From Rhodospirillales bacterium (GTDB lineage: Bacteria; Pseudomonadota; Alphaproteobacteria; Acetobacterales; Acetobacteraceae): a stretch of 64,000 nt of DNA. The position numbers and the translations under genes were made by a program. The stretch is taken from assembly GCA_017304945.1 (NCBI GenBank), contig JAFKLG010000084.1, forward strand, positions 1-64,000, given 5' to 3'. Positions 25,737 through 33,428 of this stretch are shown in pieces; within the stretch, counting starts at the first letter, position 1; the number at the start of each line of letters is the position of its first letter. The notes beneath the pieces are model-generated. The model had not been told where the DNA came from, made no database searches, and was given only the letters and a program-made list of their open reading frames with translations.

Positions 25737-27602
25737 ATGACCAGCGAGACATGGCTGCTGGCCGGCGTGCGCGCGCTGCACGTGGCGGCGCTGCTGGTCG
25801 CCTTTGGTGCGCTGCTGCTGCCGGCGCTCGCCGGCCGCGCGGCCGTATCGGTGGAGCGGACGACGCATCGGCTGGCCCAGGTCGGCATGGCCGTGGCACT
25901 CGGCGCCGGCGGGATCTGGTTCGTCCTGCAGGCGGCCGCCTTCGCCGACGCCACCGACCTCCCGACGACGCTCGCCGCCCTGCCGGCGACCGCGACGACC
26001 CGGTTCGGCCAGGCGCTGCTGCTGCGGAGCGCGCTGCTGGTGGGAACGCTGCTGCTGCACCGAGTGCAGCGGCCGAACTGGCTTGCGATCGCCGCAACCG
26101 GGCTCGCCATCGTCCTGCAGCCGCTGCTCGGGCATGCGGGCGCGCAAGAGGGGGCCCTGGGCTGGAGCCTGGTCGGCACCGAGATGGTGCACCTGCTCGC
26201 CGCCGGCGCCTGGATCGGCGCGCTGCCGGCCCTGCTCGCCGCGGCGTCGCAGCTCCCGGCCCCCGCGGCGGCGGCGCTGTGCCGGCGCTTCTCGCCGATC
26301 GGCATCGGCGCGGTTGCGCTGCTGGTCGGCACCGGCCTTGCCCAGGGCGGGGTCCTGATCGGCGGCTTTCCCAACCTGGTCGGCACGCTGTACGGGCGGT
26401 TCGCGCTCGTGAAGTGTGCGCTGATCGCCGCGATGTTGGTGCTGGCGATCGCCAACCGGGTGTGGCTGGTGGAGCGGCTGGACGGGCGGCGTCCCGCGCA
26501 TGCACGCGCGCTGCTGCGCCGCTCCATCCTGGCGGAGACGGTCCTGGGCCTGCTGACCGTGGCGGTCGCCGCCGGCATGGCGAACCTGCCGCCCGGTCTG
26601 CATCAGGAACCGCTCTGGCCGTTCTCCTGGCAGGTCAGCGGGCTGGCGCTGCGGGATGACGACCTGCGGCAGGAGATCGCGACCGCGCTGCTGATGGTGG
26701 GGCTCGCTTCGGCGGTCATCGCGACCTCGCTGTTCTGGGGGCGGTTCCGCGTGGTGGCCGTGCTGATCGCGGGCGGGCTGTTCGCCAGTTGGCTGCCGAC
26801 TTTCGGGCTGTTCCTGGTGCCGGCCTACCCGACCAGCTTCTACACCTCGCCGACCGACTTCGCGGTGCAGGACATCGTCGAGGGCCAGGCGCTGTTCCGG
26901 GTGCACTGCATCTCCTGTCATGGGTTGGATGGTGCCGGGAACGGGCCCGCGGCCACCGACGCCCGCATGCGGCCCGCCGACCTGACCGCGGCACACCTGT
27001 TCGATCATCCGGACGGCGAGCTGTTCTGGTGGCTGACCGACGGCATGCGGGCGCCGGATGGGGAGCGTGTGATGCCGGCTTTCGGCGACACGCTGAGCGC
27101 GGGGGATCGCTGGGATCTGATCGACTATCTCCGCGCCCACAATGCGGGTCTTGCGTTTCGCGACTCCGGCACGCCGCCGATGCCGATCCCGGCGCCGTCC
27201 ATGCCGGTGCGCTGTCCCGATCCGCGCATCGCGACCTTGGCCGACCTGCGCGGTGGGCTGGTGGTGCTGGCGGCCGACGATCCGTCCCTGCCGCCGCCCC
27301 CGGACCTGGCGACCGAGGACGGGCTGCCGGTGACCGTGGTGCGGCTGCGCTATGGCGGCACCGGATGCCGCGCGGCGAGCGGCGACGCCTGGCCGGCCCT
27401 CGCGATCCTTGCCGGCCTGGCCCCGGAGACGCTCGCCGGCACCGCCTTCCTGGTGGACGCCCAAGGCTGGCTTCGCGCCGTCCGCCGTCCCGCTGGCCGG
27501 CCCGCGTGGTCGGACCCGGCGCGCCTCGTCACGGAGCTTCGTGACATCTGCACGCAACCGCTGACACAACCCTCAGGAGTTCCACATGCCCACACCCACT
27601 GA
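25737..27602 (+). CDS. CopD-domain membrane protein fused to a c-type cytochrome domain
   Basis: A 621-residue protein. The first ~370 residues contain about nine membrane helices and match the copper-resistance CopD domain (HVAALLVAFGALLLPAL; WSLVGTEMVHLLAAGAWIG, with the family His). A periplasmic cytochrome c domain follows, with heme motif CISCH at residues 391-395 and a likely Met ligand in the ERVMPAFGD segment. A further ~130-residue thioredoxin-like tail ends in HAHTH. The end overlaps the SCO gene by 17 bp. The pair suggests copper uptake or delivery to a heme-copper oxidase, with a redox function added by the heme. Confidence 0.85.
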   Translation: MTSETWLLAGVRALHVAALLVAFGALLLPALAGRAAVSVERTTHRLAQVGMAVALGAGGIWFVLQAAAFADATDLPTTLAALPATATTRFGQALLLRSALLVGTLLLHRVQRPNWLAIAATGLAIVLQPLLGHAGAQEGALGWSLVGTEMVHLLAAGAWIGALPALLAAASQLPAPAAAALCRRFSPIGIGAVALLVGTGLAQGGVLIGGFPNLVGTLYGRFALVKCALIAAMLVLAIANRVWLVERLDGRRPAHARALLRRSILAETVLGLLTVAVAAGMANLPPGLHQEPLWPFSWQVSGLALRDDDLRQEIATALLMVGLASAVIATSLFWGRFRVVAVLIAGGLFASWLPTFGLFLVPAYPTSFYTSPTDFAVQDIVEGQALFRVHCISCHGLDGAGNGPAATDARMRPADLTAAHLFDHPDGELFWWLTDGMRAPDGERVMPAFGDTLSAGDRWDLIDYLRAHNAGLAFRDSGTPPMPIPAPSMPVRCPDPRIATLADLRGGLVVLAADDPSLPPPPDLATEDGLPVTVVRLRYGGTGCRAASGDAWPALAILAGLAPETLAGTAFLVDAQGWLRAVRRPAGRPAWSDPARLVTELRDICTQPLTQPSGVPHAHTH

Positions 27603-28212
27603 GCCGCCGCGGACCGCCCAAGGAGGCGGCCGGGTCCTGATCGCGCTGGTGGGGGTGGTGTTCGCGGTGCTCCTGATCGGCGTCGGCGGATATCTCTGGC
27701 TGAGCAAGGACTCCCCAGGCGGCCCGACCGCGCTCGGAGGGCCGTTCACGCTGGAGAACGGCGCCGGCAAGACGGTGACGGACCGGGATTTCCGCGGCCG
27801 CTACGTGCTGGTCTATTTCGGCTACACGTTCTGCCCGGACGTCTGCCCCACCACGCTCAATGCCGTCGCCGACGCGATGGACAAGCTGGGGCCGAAGGCG
27901 GAGCGGGTGACACCGGTCTTCATCACCGTGGATCCGAAGCGCGACACGCCGGCGGTGGTGCAGCAATACGCCGCGGCGTTCGGGCCACGGATCGTCGGCC
28001 TGACCGGTACGCCCGAGCAGATCGCCAACGTGGCGAAGGAGTTCCGCGTCTATTACGCCGAACACCGCACCGGGCCGGGCCCCAACGACTATACGATGGA
28101 TCACAGCTCCATCCTGTACCTGATGGGGCCGGACGGGCGCTTCATCGCGCCGGTGCGGGCGGATCAGTCGGGTGACGAGATGGCGGCGGCGCTGGCGCGC
28201 CTGATTTCCTGA
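27586..28212 (+). CDS. SCO1/SenC copper chaperone
   Basis: A 208-residue protein with one N-terminal membrane anchor (about 18-39) and a periplasmic thioredoxin-like domain. Copper ligands of the SCO family are present: CPDVCP (about 83-88) and the distal His in the YTMDHSSILYLMGPDG segment (about 170). It delivers copper to the CuA site of cytochrome c oxidase. It is translationally coupled to the CopD-cytochrome fusion, starting 17 bp before that gene ends. Only 25 bp separate its stop from that of the convergent lipoprotein gene. Confidence 0.9.
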   Translation: MPTPTEPPRTAQGGGRVLIALVGVVFAVLLIGVGGYLWLSKDSPGGPTALGGPFTLENGAGKTVTDRDFRGRYVLVYFGYTFCPDVCPTTLNAVADAMDKLGPKAERVTPVFITVDPKRDTPAVVQQYAAAFGPRIVGLTGTPEQIANVAKEFRVYYAEHRTGPGPNDYTMDHSSILYLMGPDGRFIAPVRADQSGDEMAAALARLIS

Positions 28213-28237
28213 ACCGCGTGCGGGGGCGGCGGCGCGG

Positions 28238-28846
28238 CTACCAGCGGTGCCAGCCGCGGCCCCAGCCGCCGCCCACCCCGATCGAGACCGAGGCGCCCGG
28301 ATAGCCGTAATACGGATAGGGGTACGGATAGGCGTAGGGATACGGGTAGGCGTAGGGATAGGTGGCGACGGGGTAGGGGGCGGAATAGGCCACGTAGCCC
28401 GACGGCGCACTCTGCACCGAGTCACCCCGCGCGTACATGCACTGCGTGTAGGCGATATCGTAGCGCTGCTGGGCGCTGGCGCCGGACAGTTGCGCCTGGT
28501 TGGCGCCCACCGCGCTGCCGGCCAGCAGGCCGGTGGCGCCGCCGATCGCGGCCCCGGTGCCGACCGCGCCGCCGACCGATCCGAGCGCCGCGCCCACGCC
28601 GGCGCCGAGCGCGGTGCCGACCACGGCGCTGGTGACGGCCTGGTTGGTGGCGGCCTGGGAGGCGGCGGCGCCGCCGCTCGCCTGCATGGCGTAACCGCGG
28701 CAGGTCACGTCGTCCTGCTGGAAGGTCTCGAAGCTCTTGCCCTGTCCGGGCAGCGCCATCACGGTCGGGCCGGAGGGCGGCGGCACGGTGCAGCCCACCA
28801 GCGCGACGGACGCTGCGAGCGGCAGCACGAGAAGGGTGGGGCGCAT
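28238..28846 (-). CDS. Glycine-zipper outer-membrane lipoprotein
   Basis: A 202-residue protein. The lipobox is VGC (Cys at 19). The central part is a glycine-zipper (GTALGAGVGAALGSVGGAVG) expected to insert in or span a membrane. The C-terminal ~45 residues are a Tyr-Pro repeat region (PYAYPYPYAYPYPY) ending in a Gly/Trp-rich tail. The layout matches YMGG-like or glycine-zipper family envelope proteins. The Tyr-Pro tail may bind peptidoglycan or polysaccharide, but that is a guess. It is monocistronic and convergent with SCO. Confidence 0.75.
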   Translation of the reverse strand: MRPTLLVLPLAASVALVGCTVPPPSGPTVMALPGQGKSFETFQQDDVTCRGYAMQASGGAAASQAATNQAVTSAVVGTALGAGVGAALGSVGGAVGTGAAIGGATGLLAGSAVGANQAQLSGASAQQRYDIAYTQCMYARGDSVQSAPSGYVAYSAPYPVATYPYAYPYPYAYPYPYPYYGYPGASVSIGVGGGWGRGWHRW

Positions 28847-29024
28847 GCGAACGGGTCTCCTGGACCGAAGGCCCGGGGCTCATGCCACGGACCCATGTTG
28901 CTGGTCGTAACATAGTGCGTCGTCGTGTCCGGATCGAGGCAGGCCCGTGCGGTGCGGGCCCCGTGGTTGCCTGCCCCGCGTTACGGGGGCGCGGTGCGGG
29001 CGCCATGCCCGCGGGTGGCGGTGC

Positions 29025-29038
29025 TTGAGGCAGGTCAA
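29025..29038 (+). promoter_or_regulatory. FNR/FixK-type operator upstream of phosphotransacetylase
   Basis: TTGAGGCAGGTCAA fits TTGA-N6-TCAA and shares GCAGGTCAA with the box at 9724-9737. It ends 59 bases before the ATG at 29098. Confidence 0.65.
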
Positions 29039-29097
29039 TGTGCTGAACCGGTCACACGCGCCATCTATGCGGTGACCCAGGCAGGGACAGGACGGCC

Positions 29098-30057
29098 ATG
29101 GACACGCAGAAGGAACAGGGGCGGGAGAAGTACAAGTTGGTGCTCTCGATGGCCCGGCGCCTGCCGCCCGTGCCGACCGCGGTCGTGCATCCGTGCGACG
29201 CGGTGTCGCTGCAGGGCGCGGTGGAGGCGGCGCGGCTGGGGCTGATCGCGCCGATCCTGGTGGCGCCGACGCACCGGCTGCAGGCAACCGCGGTGGAGGC
29301 CGGGCTCGACATCACCGGGATCCCGGTGGTGGAGAGCGAGCACAGCCACGACTCCGCCGAGAAGGCGGTCGCCCTGGTGCGCGAGGCGAAGGCCGAGGCG
29401 CTGATGAAGGGCAGCCTGCACACCGACGAGGTGATGGGGGCGGTGGTCGCGCACGGCACCGGGTTGCGCACCGCGCGCCGGATCAGCCACTGCTTCATCA
29501 TGGACGTGCCGGGCTATGCGGCGCCGCTGATCATCACCGATGCGGCGGTGAACATCGCGCCGACGCTCGAGGAGAAGGTCGATATCGTGCAGAACGCGAT
29601 CGACCTCGCCCATGCGCTGGGCCTGGACCAGGTCCTGGTGGCGATCCTGTCGGCGATGGAGACGGTCAACCCGAAGGTGCCCTCCACCATTGAGGCGGCG
29701 GCGCTGTGCAAGATGGCCGATCGCGGGCAGATCACCGGCGGCTTGCTGGAAGGTCCGCTCGCGCTCGACAACGCGATCGATCCGCACGCCGCGGCGATCA
29801 AGCACATCGTCTCGCCGGTCGCGGGACGCGCCAACGTGCTGGTGGTGCCCGACCTGGAAGCGGGGAACATGCTGGCGAAGAGCCTGTCTTTCCTCGGCGG
29901 CGCCGAGTGCGCCGGCATCGTGCTGGGCGCGCGCGTGCCGGTGATCCTGACCAGCCGCGCGGATTCGGTGGTGACGCGGCTTGCCTCCTGCGCCGTGGCG
30001 TCGCTGGTCGCGGCGTGGCGTCGGCGGCCGGCGGACCGGCGGGGGCGCCACGGCTGA
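29098..30057 (+). CDS. Phosphate acetyl/butyryltransferase
   Basis: A 319-residue member of the phosphotransacetylase family. Landmarks are LMKGSLHTDEVM (about 101-112), IITDAAVNIAPTLEEK (about 141-156) and GPLALDNAID, typical of the Ptb-like branch that often carries a MaoC domain elsewhere. It interconverts acyl-CoA and acyl phosphate. No acetate kinase gene lies next to it in the window. The FNR-type box upstream suggests a fermentative or low-oxygen role, as in FixK/Anr regulons where pta and usp genes are induced together. The ATG at 29098 follows a GACAGGACGG purine-rich stretch. Confidence 0.85.
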   Translation: MDTQKEQGREKYKLVLSMARRLPPVPTAVVHPCDAVSLQGAVEAARLGLIAPILVAPTHRLQATAVEAGLDITGIPVVESEHSHDSAEKAVALVREAKAEALMKGSLHTDEVMGAVVAHGTGLRTARRISHCFIMDVPGYAAPLIITDAAVNIAPTLEEKVDIVQNAIDLAHALGLDQVLVAILSAMETVNPKVPSTIEAAALCKMADRGQITGGLLEGPLALDNAIDPHAAAIKHIVSPVAGRANVLVVPDLEAGNMLAKSLSFLGGAECAGIVLGARVPVILTSRADSVVTRLASCAVASLVAAWRRRPADRRGRHG

Positions 30058-30189
30058 GCCGGTTGGTGCAGTGGCCGTCGGCGGCAGGCCGGTGCGCGGC
30101 GGCTGACGACCCGGCCGGCTTGCGGCGGCAGATGACCCTGCCGGTTTGCCGACGCTATCCGGCCGGTGTGCCGGGGCTGACCCGGCCGG

Positions 30190-30522
30190 TCAGCGGCCGC
30201 AGAGCCGGCGAGCGGTGCGCAGCAGGAGCTGGCGGTCCTCGGGGCTGCACTCCCGGTAGAGGCGCAGGATCGCGAGTTCGTCCCCCGAGATCGCTTCCGC
30301 CGGGCCGCGCTTGTCCTGCCCGTACATCAGGTATTCGACACCGACCTGCAGCGCGGCGGCGATGCGGGTCAGATTGCCGGTGATCTGGCCGGCACGTCCC
30401 GTCTCCCATTGTGCGACCGCGCTGCGCGACACCCCGACGGCCAGGGCGAGCTGGTCCTGGGTCCATCCACGTTCGCGCCGGACTTCGCGGATGCGGGCAC
30501 CCATCTGCATCGGATCGGTCAT
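30190..30522 (-). CDS. XRE-family helix-turn-helix regulator
   Basis: A 110-residue protein. Residues about 8-64 form a Cro/CI HTH: IREVRRERGWTQDQLALAVG, then SRSAVAQWETGR as the recognition helix. The C-terminal 40 residues (ELAILRLYRECSPEDRQLLL) look like the short oligomerisation tail of phage-type repressors. The -10 hexamer TATACT on the minus strand ends about 7 bases before the ATG, so the transcript may be leaderless. It diverges from the two-gene unit starting at 30794, whose promoter carries a long dyad that may be its operator. Confidence 0.85.
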   Translation of the reverse strand: MTDPMQMGARIREVRRERGWTQDQLALAVGVSRSAVAQWETGRAGQITGNLTRIAAALQVGVEYLMYGQDKRGPAEAISGDELAILRLYRECSPEDRQLLLRTARRLCGR

Positions 30523-30529
30523 GCCCGTT

Positions 30530-30535
30530 AGTATA
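30530..30535 (-). promoter_or_regulatory. -10 element of the XRE regulator gene
   Basis: TATACT on the minus strand, with 7 bases between it and the ATG at 30522. Transcription would start at or next to the A of the start codon. No Shine-Dalgarno is visible in the AACGGGC spacer. Confidence 0.5.
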
Positions 30536-30724
30536 GCTGCCGCTGCGGCGAACGCCAGGGCGTGACCCGGCGGGCGCGCGGTGGCGGGTTCGGGGCGCGG
30601 GGCGGTGGGCTTTCTGCGAGCGGTCCCCGGCTGCGTGCTGGCAATGCGCAGGATGATCCTCCGTCGGAGGGTGGCGGACCTCGGGCGAAGCGGGACTGGG
30701 GCGGCTCCGGCGCGTGTTCGGGAC

Positions 30725-30764
30725 TGTTATTTATATTGACGTACAAAGTCACTGTAGATAACAA
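30725..30764 (+). promoter_or_regulatory. AT-rich promoter with dyad, upstream of the HTH/DUF gene pair
   Basis: Arms TGTTATTTATA (30725-30735) and TGTAGATAACA (30753-30763) pair at 9 of 11 positions. Between and over them lies a sigma-70-like promoter: TTGACG (30736-30741), 17 bases, TAACAA (30759-30764). It is one of the few AT-rich patches in the window and fits a repressor binding across the promoter. The flanking 30523-30724 part is featureless. Confidence 0.6.
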
Positions 30765-30793
30765 ATGCGCCGACACCGATCCGGAGCCATCGC

Positions 30794-31084
30794 ATGCCCA
30801 AGAAGATCGAATGGACCCAAGCCCAGGATCTGCAGATCCGGCGCATGCGCGCCGAGGGCGCTTCCTGGGACGCGATCGCCGCCGTCCTCGGCATCACCCG
30901 CTGGACCGTGATCGAACGCGGACGCCGGATCGGCGCGCGGCGTCCGCCGCCGGATTTTCGGCCGGCGCCGGAAAGCCCGTCGCGCGACCCGCTGCCCGCC
31001 GGCCATCCAAGGAGTTGGGGCGTGCTGACCCAGGGCACGGTGCTGGAAGGCACGCCCTACCCGATGCCCGTGTTCACCCGCTGA
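30794..31084 (+). CDS. Small HTH protein (GcrA/AsnC-like N-terminus)
   Basis: A 96-residue protein. Residues 5-47 form a helix-turn-helix (WTQAQDLQIRRMRAEGASWD, then AAVLGITRWTVIERGRRIG) similar in plan to the N-terminus of GcrA and to resolvase-like HTHs. The rest is Pro-rich and ends in a conserved-looking GVLTQGTVLEGTPYP. I know similar proteins in Acetobacteraceae only as hypothetical or AsnC-like. It is followed 11 bp later by the next gene. Expression from the dyad promoter at 30725 and possible repression by the divergent XRE protein give it a phage-like setting. Confidence 0.7.
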   Translation: MPKKIEWTQAQDLQIRRMRAEGASWDAIAAVLGITRWTVIERGRRIGARRPPPDFRPAPESPSRDPLPAGHPRSWGVLTQGTVLEGTPYPMPVFTR

Positions 31085-31095
31085 GGGACGCACCG

Positions 31096-31767
31096 ATGAC
31101 CACGAATCCGATCCATGCGCAGGCGCCCGCGCGCGCCACCGTCGCCAGCCCCGCGCGCGCCACCGTCCTGCGCCTGGCGTCCCCCCTGCCGCCCACCCAG
31201 TCGGCCGCCCAATCGGCCGCCCCATCGGCCACCCCGCGGCGCACCCACGCCCCGACCCAGCCGGCCGCTCGGTCGCCGGTCCGGTCGCCGGCCACGGCGG
31301 CCCTCGCGTCGGATCGCCCGGCCGATGCGGAATACGTGATCTACCGGCTGGAGGAGGCAGGGGCGGCGTTGCTCGCGCTGCCGCATTCCGGCTGGACCAC
31401 GAAGCTGCGGACGGGATCGCTCGAGATCGTGCGCAGCGCGGCCGAGGCCTATGGCTGGGTGGAGTCCCGCATCCGCCCGCCGGTGCCTTCGGCGGAACGC
31501 ATCACCCGCATGGACGAGGCGATGGGCTGGCTGCAGCTCCTGCCCGAGGATCGCTACGTGCTGCGCCGCATCGTCGGCGCACGCAGCCTGGTGCACCCGG
31601 TCACCGAACGGCATTTGTTCACCTGGCGCCGCCTCGGCGCGGCGATCGGGGCCGACCACAAGGCGGTGCAGCGCTGGCACGCCGAGGGGATCGACCTGAT
31701 CGTCGCCGCGCTGAACGGACGCGCGGCACCGTCCGGCCCGCGCCTGCGCGCCGTCGCGCGGCGCTGA
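31096..31767 (+). CDS. Uncharacterised protein, resembles DUF6362
   Basis: A 223-residue protein. The first ~75 residues are a low-complexity Ala/Pro/Thr region. The folded part begins at VIYRLEEAGAALLALP and contains IRPPVPSAERITRMDEAMGW, DRYVLRRIVGARSLV and WRRLGAAIGADHKAVQRWH, the last being a likely DNA-binding HTH. From memory this matches the uncharacterised family DUF6362 found in prophage-like regions of alphaproteobacteria; I could not verify it. GAGGGA before the ATG at 31096 marks the start. It is the second gene of the unit led by the HTH protein, and the dispersed post-stop element follows directly. Confidence 0.65.
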   Translation: MTTNPIHAQAPARATVASPARATVLRLASPLPPTQSAAQSAAPSATPRRTHAPTQPAARSPVRSPATAALASDRPADAEYVIYRLEEAGAALLALPHSGWTTKLRTGSLEIVRSAAEAYGWVESRIRPPVPSAERITRMDEAMGWLQLLPEDRYVLRRIVGARSLVHPVTERHLFTWRRLGAAIGADHKAVQRWHAEGIDLIVAALNGRAAPSGPRLRAVARR

Positions 31768-31883
31768 CCGGCGAGAGCCTGTCCGGCTCACGTCCGCTCG
31801 CCGGCAGGCTCCAGTCGCTTGTTCGATCGCGTGATTCACGGCTTCGGCGAACACGCCTCCGCCGATCACGCTCTGGTCCGGCG
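31768..31883 (+). repeat. Dispersed post-stop element, copy B
   Basis: It begins at the base after the stop of the 31096-31767 gene. It contains CAGTCGCTTGTTCGATCGCG, TGATTCACGGCTTCGGCG and CTCCGCCGATCACGCTCTGG. The CGGCG/CGCCG arms can form a hairpin over AACACGCCT. Copies A (3699) and C (40406) have the same orientation and position relative to a stop codon. Confidence 0.75.
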
Positions 31884-31890
31884 GGGACGC

Positions 31891-32400
31891 TCAGGGCTGC
31901 TTGTGGATCGGATCGACCCAGAAGACGGCCTCGGGCTTCTCCACCGGCTCGATATCGAGGTTGACCACCACCGCCTCGTTGTCGCTGCGCACCAGCACGC
32001 ATTCCAGCGTCTCGTCGGTGCTCGCGTTGATCTCCTGGTGCGGCACGTAGGGCGGCACGAAGATGAAGTCGCCCGCCTCGGCCTCGGCGACGAATTCCAG
32101 CTGCTCGCCCCAGCGCATGCGCGCCTTGCCGCGCACCACGTAGATCACGCTCTCCAGCGCCCCGTGATGGTGCGCCCCGGTCTTCGCGTTCGCATGGATG
32201 TGCACCGTGCCGGCCCAGATCTTCTGCGCACCCACGCGGGCCGCGTTGATCGCCGCGGCGCGGTTCATCCCGGGCGTCTGCGCGGTGTTGGCGTCGAGCT
32301 GGTCGGCCTTGATCACCCGCACGCCGTTCAGCTTCCAGTCGACGCTGCCGGCTGCCGGCGGGCCGTCATGGTGATGCGAATGGTCGTGATCGTGAGACAT
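31891..32400 (-). CDS. Cupin-domain protein with His-rich N-terminus
   Basis: A 169-residue single-domain cupin. The metal-binding motifs are visible: HHHGALESVIYVVRG (motif 1, about residues 76-90) and FVPPYVPHQEI (motif 2, around 115). The N-terminal HDHDHSHHH run could hold extra metal ions. I start it at 32400, where GAGGAG lies seven bases upstream, rather than at 32427. The function is unknown; small cupins of this type include dioxygenases and isomerases of sugars or acids. It is monocistronic and faces the Nudix-like gene head to head. Confidence 0.8.
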   Translation of the reverse strand: MSHDHDHSHHHDGPPAAGSVDWKLNGVRVIKADQLDANTAQTPGMNRAAAINAARVGAQKIWAGTVHIHANAKTGAHHHGALESVIYVVRGKARMRWGEQLEFVAEAEAGDFIFVPPYVPHQEINASTDETLECVLVRSDNEAVVVNLDIEPVEKPEAVFWVDPIHKQP

Positions 32401-32537
32401 GCGGCACTCCTCGTTGACGTCGGGCATGGCCCGTCATCTCCGTTGTCGCCCGACACGGCGCCACGGAAAAGCCCCGGATCGGTCGCGCCCGCTTGGCTTC
32501 GAGCGCATAACGCGGATGGCAACGACGGAGCGGGCGC

Positions 32538-33317
32538 GTGGACGACTGGGTGGTGCATGAACTCTCGGCGGCGCCCCGGGTGCAGGTGGTCCGGCCGATG
32601 CCTGACCTTCCGCCCGCATTGGACGCCCTCGTCGAGCAGGTGTGGCGCGTGGCCGCGGCGCGGGTCGAGGGCGGCGGGGCAGGGCGGCTGTTCAACGGCC
32701 GCGTGTTCAGCGCCGACCGTATCGAGGCGGACGCCATCACCGGCCACCTGACCGAGTTCCGCCGCATCGTCGCGCAGATGGAGCGGCCCGACCTGTTCCC
32801 GGCGCTGGGGCTGCGCCCGCTCGCCGTCTGCGGGGTGCTGCGCTGTCGGGACGGTGTCGCGATCGGCCGCCGCCCCGCCGCGGCGATCTACCAGCCGGGC
32901 ATGTGGCAGTTGCCGCCGGCGGGCAGCGTCGACGCGGGCGCGGTGGAGGCGGACGGGCGGGCCGACCTCGCCCGCCAGGTGCTGGCCGAGGCGGAGGAGG
33001 AGATCGGGTTGCCGGCCAATGCGATTGCCGCGCCTCGGCCGCTCTGCGTCGTGGAACACCCGGGCAGCCATGTCTCCGATGTGGGGCTGCTGCTGGAGAC
33101 GCGGCTGGATGCGGCCGCGGTGCTGGCCGCGCACCGGGCCCGCGGCAATGCCGAGTATGACCCGCTGCGCGTCGTGGCGGAGGCGGATCTGCCCGGCTTC
33201 GTCGCGGAGTGTGGTCCCTGGCTGGTGCCGCCGGCCCGCGTGTTCCTCGCCAGGATCGGGCTGCTGCCCCAATCGGCCGCCGACCTGCGCGGTGCGGCGC
33301 ACACCGCGACGGCGTGA
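32538..33317 (+). CDS. Nudix-hydrolase-like protein with altered Nudix box
   Basis: A 259-residue protein. After an ~80-residue N-terminal part comes a Nudix-like fold: LAVCGVLRCRDGVAIGRR, PGMWQLPPAGSV and an Ala/Glu-rich helix ending AEAEEEIGL (about 150-160). The consensus REUxEExGU is changed: the Arg is Ala, and the loop from the first Gly to the helix is longer than usual. The GXXXXXE part is also loose. Metal ligands EEE remain, so activity is possible but not certain. GTG at 32538 is the start, with ACGGAG upstream. Confidence 0.65.
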   Translation: MDDWVVHELSAAPRVQVVRPMPDLPPALDALVEQVWRVAAARVEGGGAGRLFNGRVFSADRIEADAITGHLTEFRRIVAQMERPDLFPALGLRPLAVCGVLRCRDGVAIGRRPAAAIYQPGMWQLPPAGSVDAGAVEADGRADLARQVLAEAEEEIGLPANAIAAPRPLCVVEHPGSHVSDVGLLLETRLDAAAVLAAHRARGNAEYDPLRVVAEADLPGFVAECGPWLVPPARVFLARIGLLPQSAADLRGAAHTATA

Positions 33318-33372
33318 GCGTCCTCCATGCTCGTGGGGAAGGGGCAGGGGAGGGGCGTGCGTCCGCTCCGGT

Positions 33373-33414
33373 CGGCCCCTCACCCCGGCTCCCTCCCACA
33401 AGGGAGGGGGAGGG
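33373..33414 (+). repeat. Short dispersed hairpin repeat, copy 2
   Basis: CCCCTCACCCC-GGCTCCCTCCC...GGGAGGGGG; a near match to 10874-10915. The CTCCCTC/GAGGGAG-like arms can pair. It lies in the 111-bp gap between the convergent Nudix and MFS genes, where it could terminate transcription. Confidence 0.5.
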
Positions 33415-33428
33415 CGTGCGGGCGTGGG

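Noticed and set aside
30190..31767. Intact prophage
   Set aside because: Only three regulator-like genes are present, with no integrase, terminase, capsid, tail or att-site repeats.
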